DNA of 28,998 bases from a virus, in the IMG/VR virus record IMGVR_UViG_3300044613_001006, positions 1 to 28,998 of that record. One strand, given 5' to 3'. Of this stretch, positions 6,528 to 13,090 are shown piece after piece. The notes beneath the pieces were generated by a model. The model was not told where the DNA came from and did no database searches. It was given only the letters and a program-made list of their open reading frames with translations. The translations under genes were made by a program, and so were the position numbers. Positions within the stretch are counted from its first letter, which is position 1. Every line of letters starts with the position of its first letter.

Positions 6528-7415
6528 TCACCCCATGTCGAACGTGGGTTGCGCCATTTCGTCAACCAGTGCGGACAGGTATTCGCACGCAGTGTTGTAG
6601 TAGGACGCCTTCAACTCGATCCCAAGGAACCTACGACCCCACTTCACTGCGACGTAACCTTCTGAACCGACGCCAGCGAATGCCGAAAACACCAACTCTC
6701 CGGGGTTGGTGTACAGCCGAACGTATCGCTCCGTGAAACCCAGTTGCAGCGGGGTTAGGTGTCTTTCATCGTCGTCCTCGCGGGCGATTCTTGCGTTCAG
6801 AGTGTCGTTCTCGCTAATCCCGTACCAGATCGGACGTGCATATTCGATCCATTCCTCGTTGGTGACGTCAGTCTTGACCTGAACATCACGCTCGCCCGGC
6901 TTCTTGAATATAAGCCCGTAATCCGCCAGCGCCATACGTGACAGTGAACTGTCGCGATTCTTCGTCACGAACATCAACGAATGCGCCTTGGTGCGAATCG
7001 CCTGAGCCTGCGGATCCTTGTCCACTACGTTCTCACCGAAGTAGATGAAGCCGGCCGCCTGGTATGCGCGAATCACATCCCCGCGAAAGTCAGTCAGCCC
7101 GACCGTACCGTGCGTGCTCTTCGTTGTAGTGGTTTGCTGGACGTGGACAATGCACTCGGTGCCCGGTTTCTGAATGCGGTAGTTTTCGCGGATGATGTAG
7201 CCGTACTGCTCGAAGAAGTCGTCCCTGTCGAGACTGTTGCCCATGTCTCGAGGCGAGGGCGAGTAGGTGTAGAGCGACTGAAACGGCGGGGAATAGATCG
7301 ACAAATCGACCGTTTCCGACTCGATCTCAGCCATGCGTTCTGCGCTGTCGCCCAGCCACATCTCCCATCCGTGACCCTTAGTCTCTTCGGTAATGTAGGC
7401 GTCTTCGTTGCTCAT
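6528..7415 (-). CDS. DNA N6-adenine/N4-cytosine methyltransferase
   Basis: A 295-aa DNA methyltransferase. The catalytic motif IV is SPPF at residues 42-45, and the AdoMet-binding motif I is FAGVGSEG at 246-253, followed by the motif II acidic segment GRRFLGIEL. The order IV first and I late is that of beta-class amino-methyltransferases. SPPF occurs in enzymes making N4-methylcytosine or N6-methyladenine, so the target base is not fixed by sequence. No restriction nuclease is beside it, so it is an orphan enzyme that may protect phage DNA from host restriction. ATG with AGGAG. It overlaps the helicase gene by four bases. Confidence 0.88.
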   Translation of the reverse strand: MSNEDAYITEETKGHGWEMWLGDSAERMAEIESETVDLSIYSPPFQSLYTYSPSPRDMGNSLDRDDFFEQYGYIIRENYRIQKPGTECIVHVQQTTTTKSTHGTVGLTDFRGDVIRAYQAAGFIYFGENVVDKDPQAQAIRTKAHSLMFVTKNRDSSLSRMALADYGLIFKKPGERDVQVKTDVTNEEWIEYARPIWYGISENDTLNARIAREDDDERHLTPLQLGFTERYVRLYTNPGELVFSAFAGVGSEGYVAVKWGRRFLGIELKASYYNTACEYLSALVDEMAQPTFDMG

Positions 7416-8701
7416 GCGGTTCTCCTAATGGCTTTTACCATGCCGTCGACGATGCGGTTGGCTTGGGTTTCTTTGCGTGCCACGTTCTCGGCAATCTGGG
7501 CCTCAATCGCGGACAGGATTATGTGTGCGTGTACGACGCGGGTTTGCCCGTATCTGTAGCAGCGGCGGATGCACTGGTAGTACGCCTCATACGAGTCGGA
7601 GAGCCCAACGAATGCCATCCGTGCGGCAACCTGGAAGTTCAGACCCATACCCGCAATCGAGGGTTTCGTAATCAGAACGCGCGTCTCACCGTTGGCAAAT
7701 GCCAGCAGCCTCGCCGCCTTGTCCTCCGGGCTCATCGAGCCCTCAACGTTCACCGCGCCGGCGATCGCATGCGTCAACGCTTCAGATTCGGCGTTGAGCC
7801 CACACCACAAGATCCACGGCTCATCCGGTTCAGCGTTTACGAGCGCGACAGTCCGCTCTACCCGCGCGTCGAGAGTTTCTCGTCGCACGCGCGACCGCCC
7901 CGAGACCCCGCCCACCGTAACTGCGAATAGTTCGTCCGGCTCCGATTCGATCTCGACATCGACAACCTCGGGGATGATCTTGAGGCCCGGCAGAATGTAC
8001 CCGTCGTCCACGTATCCCATGTCTGACGGGCGGCGGATCGCAACCGCCCATGTCGTCATCCAGTCGATCATCGGGTCGTATGCGTGGCCCTTGAGTCGCC
8101 ACCCGTCCTGATCGTGAACGAAATATGCGGCGAGCATGTTGGTGCGAGTCATCTGCCCCAAGAACTCAGCCTGATTCGTCAGTTCTTCCGGGTCGTTCGG
8201 TGCGGGCGTCGCAGACGCAGCAAGCCGAAACGGGACATTTTGGAAATGTTCGATCAGGCGGGTGCGAGTCTTGCCCGCCGACTGCTTGAGAATCGATGAC
8301 TCGTCCAGCACAACCGCCCCGAATACCTCGGGATCGAAGTGCTCGATCATTTCGTAGTTCGTGACGTAGATGCCCGGCCCGTTGACTTGATCGCCATCGC
8401 GCACATACCGCGCGGAAATGCCGATCTTGGATGCTTCTGCGACCGTCTGCTCTGCCACTGCGAGCGGGGTGACGATCAGGGAAGTGTCGGATGTGACTCT
8501 GGCGAACTCCAATTCCATTCGAGTTTTTCCAAGCCCGGTATCCGCCCACAGTGCGAACCTGCCGATGCGGGCCGCCTGGATTACCAGATCCCGCTGGAAC
8601 GGTTTGAGCGAATGGTGGAGGTCGTCGGGTTTGATTGTCGGTCCGTGCTGGTGCGTTCGGGCTTTGCGCTTCGATATGAAGTCTGCGTACGCGATCGTCA
8701 T
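7412..8701 (-). CDS. SNF2-type superfamily 2 helicase/ATPase
   Basis: A 429-aa superfamily 2 ATPase. Motif I is ADTGLGKT (53-60), motif II is DESS (133-136), motif III is SATPAPND (163-170), and the C-terminal motifs V and VI appear as GMGLNFQ and QCIRRCYRYGQ, the latter typical of SNF2-like proteins. They translocate on double-stranded DNA using ATP. Length is near the minimal size for both RecA lobes, with no extra DNA-binding domain. It overlaps the methyltransferase (downstream) and an HNH-like gene (upstream) by four bases each, so the three form one translational unit. Possible roles are replication fork restart, recombination or support of methylation; none is proven. Confidence 0.88.
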   Translation of the reverse strand: MTIAYADFISKRKARTHQHGPTIKPDDLHHSLKPFQRDLVIQAARIGRFALWADTGLGKTRMELEFARVTSDTSLIVTPLAVAEQTVAEASKIGISARYVRDGDQVNGPGIYVTNYEMIEHFDPEVFGAVVLDESSILKQSAGKTRTRLIEHFQNVPFRLAASATPAPNDPEELTNQAEFLGQMTRTNMLAAYFVHDQDGWRLKGHAYDPMIDWMTTWAVAIRRPSDMGYVDDGYILPGLKIIPEVVDVEIESEPDELFAVTVGGVSGRSRVRRETLDARVERTVALVNAEPDEPWILWCGLNAESEALTHAIAGAVNVEGSMSPEDKAARLLAFANGETRVLITKPSIAGMGLNFQVAARMAFVGLSDSYEAYYQCIRRCYRYGQTRVVHAHIILSAIEAQIAENVARKETQANRIVDGMVKAIRRTA

Positions 8702-9048
8702 TGAGTTTCCGTTTCTGAATATCTGTAGAAATTGCCGGCGTCGTCCAGATAGACGAGCCCGTGAATAACGTGCTCCACCGGAACCTTGAGGGGGTCCGCA
8801 TGGAGACTGATCTTGATGCCGCGACGTAACGCCTCGCCCTGATACAGCGGATCCGACTCGATCATCCCGTTAGTCAGACTGTCGAGCCACACGAGATTGG
8901 ACAGCCGGTGCTTGCCCTTCCGACCACCCATGCCGCCCTGCCTGTGCTGCGGAACCAACCGGCCCGTGTCCACACCAGTCCACGCACACACATGCCCGTC
9001 ACGGGCGTCCAGAGCCGCCAGGAGCGCCCTAGGAACGCTACGAGACAC
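8698..9048 (-). CDS. HNH-like protein
   Basis: A 116-aa protein that reads as a degenerate HNH nuclease. A single Cys (C21) in GHVCAWTG is followed by LVPQHRQGGMGGR with the candidate catalytic His at 35, then HRLSNLVWL with N51 and a later Asn (LTNGM). The usual second pair of zinc Cys is absent, so zinc binding is doubtful. It could be an active metal-independent variant or a structural remnant. The C-terminal third (VIHGLVYLDDAGNFYRY) resembles short beta segments. GTG start overlaps the upstream zinc/HTH gene by 11 bases. Confidence 0.68.
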   Translation of the reverse strand: MSRSVPRALLAALDARDGHVCAWTGVDTGRLVPQHRQGGMGGRKGKHRLSNLVWLDSLTNGMIESDPLYQGEALRRGIKISLHADPLKVPVEHVIHGLVYLDDAGNFYRYSETETQ

Positions 9049-9328
9049 AAGACACCCGGAACACCGAAGCCAACTCGTGCAGCCCGCTACGGTCCAACCT
9101 GCGAACCAACGTCTCCGGCGAAACCTTCAACGAGTCGCAAATCAACTCCGGCGACACCCCACCACCCAGCAACCAGTCGATTTCGTCAACCAGCTCCGTA
9201 ATCGTCAACGTCGACCGGACAAACTTTGCGCCCGTGTCCCCATGCCGTTGCCACCGTGAATAGTGGGTCGCGCACATTCCCCGCGCCTCATGCGGATTCG
9301 CGCAACCATCCACCTCGCACACCCTCAC
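9038..9328 (-). CDS. zinc-finger plus helix-turn-helix DNA-binding protein
   Basis: A 96-aa protein with two parts. The N-terminal 30 residues hold a metal-site pattern C4-x4-C9-x9-C19-x2-H22 followed by YSRWQRHGD, often seen in phage HNH- and recombinase-linked zinc segments. The second half is helical and has an HTH-like core (GVSPELICDSLKVSPETLVRRL). It is probably a DNA-binding regulator or a nuclease accessory. It is coupled by GTGA to WhiB upstream, so both would be produced together. No nuclease motif is visible. Confidence 0.7.
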   Translation of the reverse strand: MRVCEVDGCANPHEARGMCATHYSRWQRHGDTGAKFVRSTLTITELVDEIDWLLGGGVSPELICDSLKVSPETLVRRLDRSGLHELASVFRVSCVS

Positions 9329-9558
9329 GCTGCACTCACCAACCGTTTACGCTCCGCAGGCGTCAAACCTCCGTACATCCCCGAGCGTTCATCATTCGCC
9401 AACGCATACTCGAGGCATTGAACCTTCACCGGGCACCTTCCGCAGATGACCCGCGCAGCCGTGTAGTTCCCTGCTGTGCGGTTGTCCTCGTCGGGGAAGA
9501 AGAACTCGGGGCCGCTCTCGGCACACTCGGCGTCGTCCTGCCACCGCAACGACCTCAC
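9325..9558 (-). CDS. whiB: WhiB-family transcriptional regulator
   Basis: A 77-aa WhiB protein, a family confined to Actinobacteria and their phages. The four cluster-ligand Cys are C12, C39, C42 and C48 (pattern C-x26-C-x2-C-x5-C), followed by the GMYGGLTPAERKRL turn and basic tail. These proteins bind a 4Fe-4S cluster and contact the primary sigma factor to change promoter choice. The N-terminal WQDDAEC motif is typical. GTG at 9558 overlaps the coiled-coil gene's stop as GTGA; a start further upstream would lie inside that gene. Phage WhiB genes can repress host whiB2-type functions and reduce superinfection, known from mycobacteriophage TM4; here only the family is certain. Confidence 0.93.
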   Translation of the reverse strand: MRSLRWQDDAECAESGPEFFFPDEDNRTAGNYTAARVICGRCPVKVQCLEYALANDERSGMYGGLTPAERKRLVSAA

Positions 9559-9884
9559 GCGCCCTCCTCCTTCATCCACTTAAGTTCGGCCTGCAACGAC
9601 ATCAGCGACGACTCGAGCGCCCTGATCTTCGCCTTGACACGGTTCAACTCCGCACGGGCCACGAACCCCTCGTCGCGCACGACAGCGGACGCCAGGCGGG
9701 CGTGCGCCTGCTTCTCCGGCACCGACCCCTCAGCCGTCAGCAGCGCCTTATCGAGCGCCAACTGTGCGGCATCCTCAGCCCGCTCCGCCTTCAACTCCGC
9801 CTCATACAAAGCAGAAGACCCACGCTCAAGTTCGGCGCGGGTCTGACGGATCTCAGTCAGGACATCATCAGGTGTGCGGTTCAC
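9555..9884 (-). CDS. coiled-coil protein of actinophage type, unknown function
   Basis: A 109-aa, almost fully helical protein with strong heptad patterns at about residues 10-50 and 75-105 (RVKAKIRALESSLMSLQAEL). A similar Ala/Leu/Glu-rich gene sits between annealing-type and WhiB genes in many actinophages, with no assigned function. ATG start overlaps the upstream stop as ATGA. It could be a structural or protein-interaction partner in the recombination group; the sequence has no catalytic motif. Confidence 0.7.
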   Translation of the reverse strand: MNRTPDDVLTEIRQTRAELERGSSALYEAELKAERAEDAAQLALDKALLTAEGSVPEKQAHARLASAVVRDEGFVARAELNRVKAKIRALESSLMSLQAELKWMKEEGA

Positions 9885-10399
9885 GGCTGTTCATCACCCT
9901 CAGGCAACGTCTCCGCGAGATCCCGCAGCTCCGCCGCCTTCTCGAACGGCATCCCCAACGCCACAGCCGCCGCATACAGCGGACGCATCGCCGCCTTCGT
10001 CTTGGCCTTCGCCGCCAGGTCGATCGCATCCTTCAACGCCTGCGGGTCACGCTCAGCCGTCCGAGCCTGCTTCTCATCCAGCGACGAGATCCCATGCTTC
10101 TTCGTATCAGCGGCAAGAGCCGCAACGATCGCACGCCCCCACGCTGACGTCTCCGCATTCTGCATCTCCGAGTTTCGGGTGAAGTTCGTCAGCCCCGGCA
10201 CACGCTCCCACGCCGTCCCCTCGCCCGGCTTGTCGTCGTCTGCCGACCGCAAAGCCGCCGCGGTGTAGACGATCCAGTCCGCGCCGCCGAAGTCGCGCAG
10301 GAACTCGAGGGATACCTGCCGCAGACGCCCATCCGGGTACTTGCTTGTGAACTCCGAGATGCGTTCAGGGACGGTGTTGTATTCCGGGTCAATAGGCAA
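9881..10399 (-). CDS. putative recombination (annealing-type) protein
   Basis: A 172-aa protein. A beta-rich N-terminal part (RLRQVSLEFLRDFGGADWIVYTAAAL) precedes the segment MQNAETSAWGRAIVAAL, a pattern shared with actinophage proteins of the ERF/annealing type (NAETS-x-xGRA). The C-terminal third is helical (KDAIDLAAKAKTKAAMRPLY). Its placement directly after the YqaJ-type exonuclease is the standard order for an exonuclease/annealing pair. TTG start with a GAAGGA site, overlapping the exonuclease by 11 bases. Family assignment rests on a short motif and on context. Confidence 0.55.
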   Translation of the reverse strand: MPIDPEYNTVPERISEFTSKYPDGRLRQVSLEFLRDFGGADWIVYTAAALRSADDDKPGEGTAWERVPGLTNFTRNSEMQNAETSAWGRAIVAALAADTKKHGISSLDEKQARTAERDPQALKDAIDLAAKAKTKAAMRPLYAAAVALGMPFEKAAELRDLAETLPEGDEQP

Positions 10400-10964
10400 G
10401 GGTCAGTCCTTCGGATCTCAGGAAGGCGCCGAGTTCGCCGGCCTTCGTCAGTAGTTGGTCAATGCGTTCTTGGTCCCGGTCGATCCACCGCCATGACGGT
10501 TCGAGGTCGACGGGGACGCCGTTTGCGTGCTGCTCCCATCCGAGCAACGTCCGCTCGGCCCCGAAGACGTGTTGGGCGATGTAGACCTGATCGCGGTAGT
10601 CCCGCGGTGTCGTCTTCGGCAGCGGCTTAGTGGACGTCTTGAACTCGCCCAACTCCGGCTTGTCAGGGTGAACGGCGTCCGGGGTAGCAGACAGCCCAGC
10701 GCCATCAAACAGGTAGCGATTCGGGACCAGGCCAAACTTGCGTTCAGCCATCGCGCCGATCGTCGCTTCACGATCCCGGCCATGCGCGAAGTACTCGTTG
10801 TCTGCGTGCTCGAGGCCCATGAGTTTCGATGCGACCACGGCCCGCCACCCGGAAGGGGTCATCGCCTTTGCGACGTCCGTCGATGTGATCCGGGTTTGCC
10901 GTGCGTCAAGCCAGGCGTCACGGTCCTCAGCGGACACGATCGCAACAGCCCCATGCCAGATCAC
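10389..10964 (-). CDS. YqaJ-type viral recombinase (exonuclease)
   Basis: A 191-aa protein with the YqaJ/PD-(D/E)XK exonuclease core. The N-terminal motif WLDARQTRITSTDVAKAM is the helix seen in this family. The acidic and lysine catalytic set appears as SATPDAV (Asp) and ELGEFKT (Glu and Lys), and a later YRDQVYIAQ supplies the Gln. Such enzymes resect double-stranded ends 5'-3' to expose single strands. I use the GTG at 10964, overlapping the upstream stop as GTGA; a TTG at 11039 would add 25 residues inside the neighbour. It forms a pair with the annealing-type gene downstream. Confidence 0.82.
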   Translation of the reverse strand: MIWHGAVAIVSAEDRDAWLDARQTRITSTDVAKAMTPSGWRAVVASKLMGLEHADNEYFAHGRDREATIGAMAERKFGLVPNRYLFDGAGLSATPDAVHPDKPELGEFKTSTKPLPKTTPRDYRDQVYIAQHVFGAERTLLGWEQHANGVPVDLEPSWRWIDRDQERIDQLLTKAGELGAFLRSEGLTLAY

Positions 10965-11155
10965 ACCGTCACCGCCACAGGTGCAACCGTCCAGCACCAC
11001 ACCAGAGGTTTCCGGCAGCGCGAACACCGCGCCCGACAATGCACGAAATAGTCAACCCACGCTTGACACGCCAACCGGGTTTCACCATGATCCGTGACCA
11101 CCCGATGCGACGCCACACCCAGGCACTCGCCCGTCTCCTTGAAGACGTGCTGCAT
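10961..11155 (-). CDS. small Cys-rich protein, probable zinc binding
   Basis: A 64-aa protein with CSRC-type pairs: C40-x3-C44-x2-C47 and later C54, along with C11 and C30. These could form a zinc finger (C44/C47 with C40/C54). The N-terminal HVFKETGECLG is unusual and has no known family. ATG at 11155 is one base after the RusA stop. It is followed by overlap with the exonuclease. Possibly a DNA-binding accessory of the RusA or exonuclease functions; unproven. Confidence 0.6.
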   Translation of the reverse strand: MQHVFKETGECLGVASHRVVTDHGETRLACQAWVDYFVHCRARCSRCRKPLVWCWTVAPVAVTV

Positions 11156-11156
11156 C

Positions 11157-11537
11157 TCACACCCGCTCGTCCCTGTCGCCGTCGATCGCATACACCACCA
11201 CCTCCGTCCGGGCTCGGCCCTTTGTCGTGTAGAACTTCCGCGCCCGCAGGTCATGGACCCGCCAGTCGTCCGTGTACGCCCGCTTGTTCAGGGCGTCCTT
11301 GACCGACTTCACGAGATTGTCAAGGTCGACAGCGCGGCGGGTCGACCGGAAGAAGATCACATCGAGCCGCACACACTCCGGCATATCCGGGCGCGGAACC
11401 GAATCCCACACCTCACGAATCGCAGCCTCAAACGCTCGCGTAGTCGCCGGCGTGTAAGCGTGCCCCTTGACCACCCTGGCTCGGGCCTTCGGGATCGGCT
11501 CACCTATCACCGTGAACCGGGCAACCTCGACGGTCAT
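11157..11537 (-). CDS. rusA: RusA-type Holliday junction resolvase
   Basis: A 126-aa RusA-family endonuclease. The N-terminal strand FTVIGEPIPKARARV, the metal-binding acidic segment AVDLDNLVKSVKDALNK and a later TDDWRVHDL match the family pattern, where Asp residues coordinate magnesium and a Lys assists. RusA cuts Holliday junctions at symmetric positions. It would resolve recombination intermediates or debranch DNA before packaging. ATG overlaps the small upstream gene's stop as ATGA. The length is usual for the family. Confidence 0.9.
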   Translation of the reverse strand: MTVEVARFTVIGEPIPKARARVVKGHAYTPATTRAFEAAIREVWDSVPRPDMPECVRLDVIFFRSTRRAVDLDNLVKSVKDALNKRAYTDDWRVHDLRARKFYTTKGRARTEVVVYAIDGDRDERV

Positions 11538-11686
11538 GCGTCCTCCGGCTCGTTCGGGTGCTCCTTGTAGTCATGCGCCGCCAGCTCGTTCTCCGCATCC
11601 CGCAAAGGCCGCTCCCGCAACGACAACGGCCCACACAGATCACAGATCACCTCAAGCAGAGGGCGTTCTTCAATACGACCAGGCAT
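11534..11686 (-). CDS. 50-aa protein with C2H2-like ligand set
   Basis: A short protein with CDLC (15, 18) and HDYKEH (38, 43), a possible zinc finger pattern C-x2-C-x19-H-x4-H. The rest is charged. ATG at 11686 has GGGAGG upstream. Its stop overlaps the RusA start. Function is unknown; a DNA-binding partner of the neighbouring nuclease is possible but not shown. Confidence 0.6.
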   Translation of the reverse strand: MPGRIEERPLLEVICDLCGPLSLRERPLRDAENELAAHDYKEHPNEPEDA

Positions 11687-11713
11687 GACGGAACCTCCCA
11701 AGGGGCAAGAAGA

Positions 11714-11739
11714 AGACCCCCACCGCTTGGTAGGGGTCT
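11714..11739 (-). terminator. Rho-independent terminator
   Basis: A 7-bp stem, AGACCCC (11714-11720) with GGGGTCT (11733-11739), is followed on the minus strand by a TTCTTCTTG tract. It lies between two small genes and would end the transcript coming from 12045-11759. Stem and tail are visible; activity is inferred. Confidence 0.7.
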
Positions 11740-11758
11740 AGGTGAAACTTGTGTCTAG

Positions 11759-11926
11759 TCAGACACGCTCAGGTGCTTGCTTTATGCGGCCTTCCATCCA
11801 CCCGTGCACCGTATCAATCAGGTCCAGAATGTCGTCAGACTCGAACCGGTCACCCCCACCCTCGAGGTCGGTCACGAGCGCAATGTGGCGGTCCTGTGAC
11901 CGGTAGATGCGGACGGACACGTTCAC
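11759..11926 (-). CDS. 55-aa protein, unknown function
   Basis: A small protein with a beta-like N-terminal part (VSVRIYRSQDRHIALVTD) and an acidic helical end (ESDDILDLIDTVHGWMEG). The GTG at 11926 overlaps the previous stop (GTGA). It is the last gene before the terminator at 11714. I do not recognise a family. Confidence 0.55.
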   Translation of the reverse strand: MNVSVRIYRSQDRHIALVTDLEGGGDRFESDDILDLIDTVHGWMEGRIKQAPERV

Positions 11927-12045
11927 GACTCCTCCGAAGCATTGAGGAGTGTCTGTCCGGGAACCTCAAGGGGTTCCTGAATCCGATCGATAGCCTCATC
12001 CACGGCATCCCACAGATCCGGCTCCCCAATGTCCAAGCGGCTCAC
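11923..12045 (-). CDS. 40-aa acidic protein, unknown function
   Basis: A very small acidic protein (DIGEPDLWDAVDEAIDRI) with one likely helix. GTG start overlaps the previous gene as GTGA and its stop overlaps the next. Membership of a tightly overlapped run of four genes supports it being real; function is unknown. Confidence 0.5.
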   Translation of the reverse strand: MSRLDIGEPDLWDAVDEAIDRIQEPLEVPGQTLLNASEES

Positions 12046-12212
12046 CACGGCTCGTCCCTGATCGCATCCAACCGCTGCATCGTGAGCTGGAAGTCGAGTT
12101 CCTTGCGGGCCTCGTCCAGGTCGAACCGGACCAGCGGAATCCGCATGGCTTCCTCAAGTTGCCGTGTAACCCATTCGACGGATTTCTTGTCGTATCCGGT
12201 GGTGTCGATCAT
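12042..12212 (-). CDS. 56-aa protein, unknown function
   Basis: A charged, helical small protein (SVEWVTRQLEEAM, then VRFDLDEARKELDFQLTMQR). ATG at 12212 overlaps the upstream membrane gene stop (ATGA). No motif is recognised. It belongs to the same coupled operon. Confidence 0.55.
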   Translation of the reverse strand: MIDTTGYDKKSVEWVTRQLEEAMRIPLVRFDLDEARKELDFQLTMQRLDAIRDEPW

Positions 12213-12322
12213 TGGGTGCTCCTGTAGAGGTGGACGGCAAGTGCGCCGATGGCGGTCATGGTGGTGAGGATTGCGGCGGTTGTGAGTGCGCCAATGAGGA
12301 TGTCTTTCCAGTCGTCGTTCAT
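12209..12322 (-). CDS. 37-aa small membrane protein
   Basis: A tiny protein with one hydrophobic segment (ILIGALTTAAILTTMTAIG, about residues 8-26) and a short acidic N-terminus (MNDDWKD). ATG at 12322 has a strong GGAGG site. It is the first gene of the four-gene run and sits just after the hairpin at 12339-12359. It is likely to lie in the membrane; role unknown. Confidence 0.6.
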   Translation of the reverse strand: MNDDWKDILIGALTTAAILTTMTAIGALAVHLYRSTQ

Positions 12323-12645
12323 GTGGTCCTCCGTGCGTGCCGGGGGGCTCGAACCCCCGGTGCCTGCCAGTCACGCGCCGCACCCAAAGGTGCAAACTTG
12401 TGGGTTGTACTGCCTGCCTCCTACTACTCCCCGGTCAGGCCCGGATCAGCAGCAAAGTCTGAGACGTCGGGCAAGCCAGAATCAGCCCGCGTCGATAGCG
12501 CACAACAACCACCCCATTTACTTCGCAACGCCCCACACCCGGCCACTACACCGGAATCCCTGACGTGCCCTATATGTGGCGCCCACCGCTCCTAACCGGC
12601 CCCTGGTGGGGATCGGAATCTGCGGCTGCTATGTAAGTTGTGTTC
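12323..12645 (-). promoter_or_regulatory. gene-free leader region
   Basis: About 320 bases with no gene I can support on either strand. It runs from the terminator at 12646 to the start of the 37-aa gene and probably holds the promoter of the four small genes, but I see no clear -35/-10 pair. It contains a GCACC/GGTGC hairpin near 12380-12393 and the tRNA T-arm-like hairpin at 12339-12359. Confidence 0.45.
12339..12359 (-). other. tRNA T-arm-like hairpin
   Basis: On the minus strand a 7-bp stem CCGGGGG/CCCCCGG encloses the loop TTCGAGC, which has the conserved T54-T55-C56 and A58 of a tRNA T-loop. Outer bases GTGCG (12372-12376) and CGCAC (12332-12336) can also pair. No matching 5' acceptor strand or anticodon arm is present in the 75 bases upstream, so it is not a whole tRNA. 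It sits 10-20 bases before a ribosome binding site. Confidence 0.5.
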
Positions 12646-12687
12646 CCCGCCCTGGGGCGCGAGGGGGAAGTAAGACCCCAGGGCGGG
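12646..12687 (-). terminator. strong GC hairpin, probable terminator
   Basis: A perfect 12-bp stem (CCCGCCCTGGGG at 12646-12657, CCCCAGGGCGGG at 12676-12687) lies 3 bases after the stop of the 32-aa gene. It lacks a clean U-tract, so it is less sure than the other terminators, but the position right after a gene end supports it. Confidence 0.6.
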
Positions 12688-12690
12688 AAG

Positions 12691-12789
12691 TCATTTGCGG
12701 AGGTTGAACCACTCCAAAATCAGCCCGCCCGCGATCAGGACGCAGGCGGCGACAGCGACAAGTCCGCCGATAGTGCCGGGATCGCTCAC
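12691..12789 (-). CDS. 32-aa small membrane protein
   Basis: One hydrophobic segment (IGGLVAVAACVLIAGGLIL) takes most of this tiny protein, with NLRK at the end. GTG at 12789 overlaps the stop of the upstream membrane gene (GTGA) and has GGAGGTG upstream. It lies just before a strong hairpin. It may form part of a membrane pair with its neighbour, possibly for lysis or exclusion; unknown. Confidence 0.6.
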   Translation of the reverse strand: MSDPGTIGGLVAVAACVLIAGGLILEWFNLRK

Positions 12790-12950
12790 CGGGTCACCTC
12801 CGCACGGGAAGCGAGAACCCACGACTTCCAGAGCATCGCGGCGGCAGCAATCAGCAGACACACCGCGAGGAGAACGGGCTGGTAGCCGAGGGCCAACGCA
12901 AACCCGACGATGACAGCGGCGGCGAGGATGCCCCGCAGAATCCATCTCAT
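12786..12950 (-). CDS. 54-aa membrane protein with two hydrophobic segments
   Basis: Two hydrophobic segments, about residues 8-21 and 25-41, with a basic start (MRWILRG) and end. Two small coupled membrane genes here could be additional holin-like or regulatory proteins. The start is uncertain: I use ATG 12950, but a GTG 9 bases upstream (12959) or an ATG at 12980 is possible. Downstream of the lysis-module terminator, so it probably has its own promoter. Confidence 0.5.
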   Translation of the reverse strand: MRWILRGILAAAVIVGFALALGYQPVLLAVCLLIAAAAMLWKSWVLASRAEVTR

Positions 12951-13023
12951 GCCGGTCACGCTACAACCACCCGCAGACATTCCGCAACCACCAATTTTCG
13001 CGTGTCGTCCCCGGACAGCAAAG

Positions 13024-13072
13024 AAGCCCCCAGCCCGTCACCCTCCGAGAGAGGGGTCAAGGCTGGGGGCTT
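13024..13072 (-). terminator. Rho-independent terminator after the lysis genes
   Basis: A 12-bp stem (AAGCCCCCAGCC at 13024-13035, GGCTGGGGGCTT at 13061-13072) with an inner CCCTC/GAGGG helix. On the minus strand it is followed by CTTTGCTG, a weak U-tract. It would stop the late transcript. The plus-strand side also has a few T, so it might be bidirectional. Confidence 0.75.
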
Positions 13073-13090
13073 GGGTTCTGCTAGATCAAG

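Noticed and set aside
10389-11039. Longer YqaJ-type exonuclease from TTG 11039
   Set aside because: It would overlap the Cys-rich gene by 79 bases; the GTG at 10964 gives the usual four-base overlap. Kept only as an alternative.
12331-12404. A complete minus-strand tRNA
   Set aside because: T-arm-like hairpin is present, but the 5' acceptor strand (expected GCGTGCC), a D-arm and an anticodon loop with T33 are missing.
12560-12595. Plus-strand frame ending in a zinc-ribbon-like CPICGAHRS
   Set aside because: The short motif is in a frame that is antisense to real genes further upstream, without a start or ribosome site near; probably chance.
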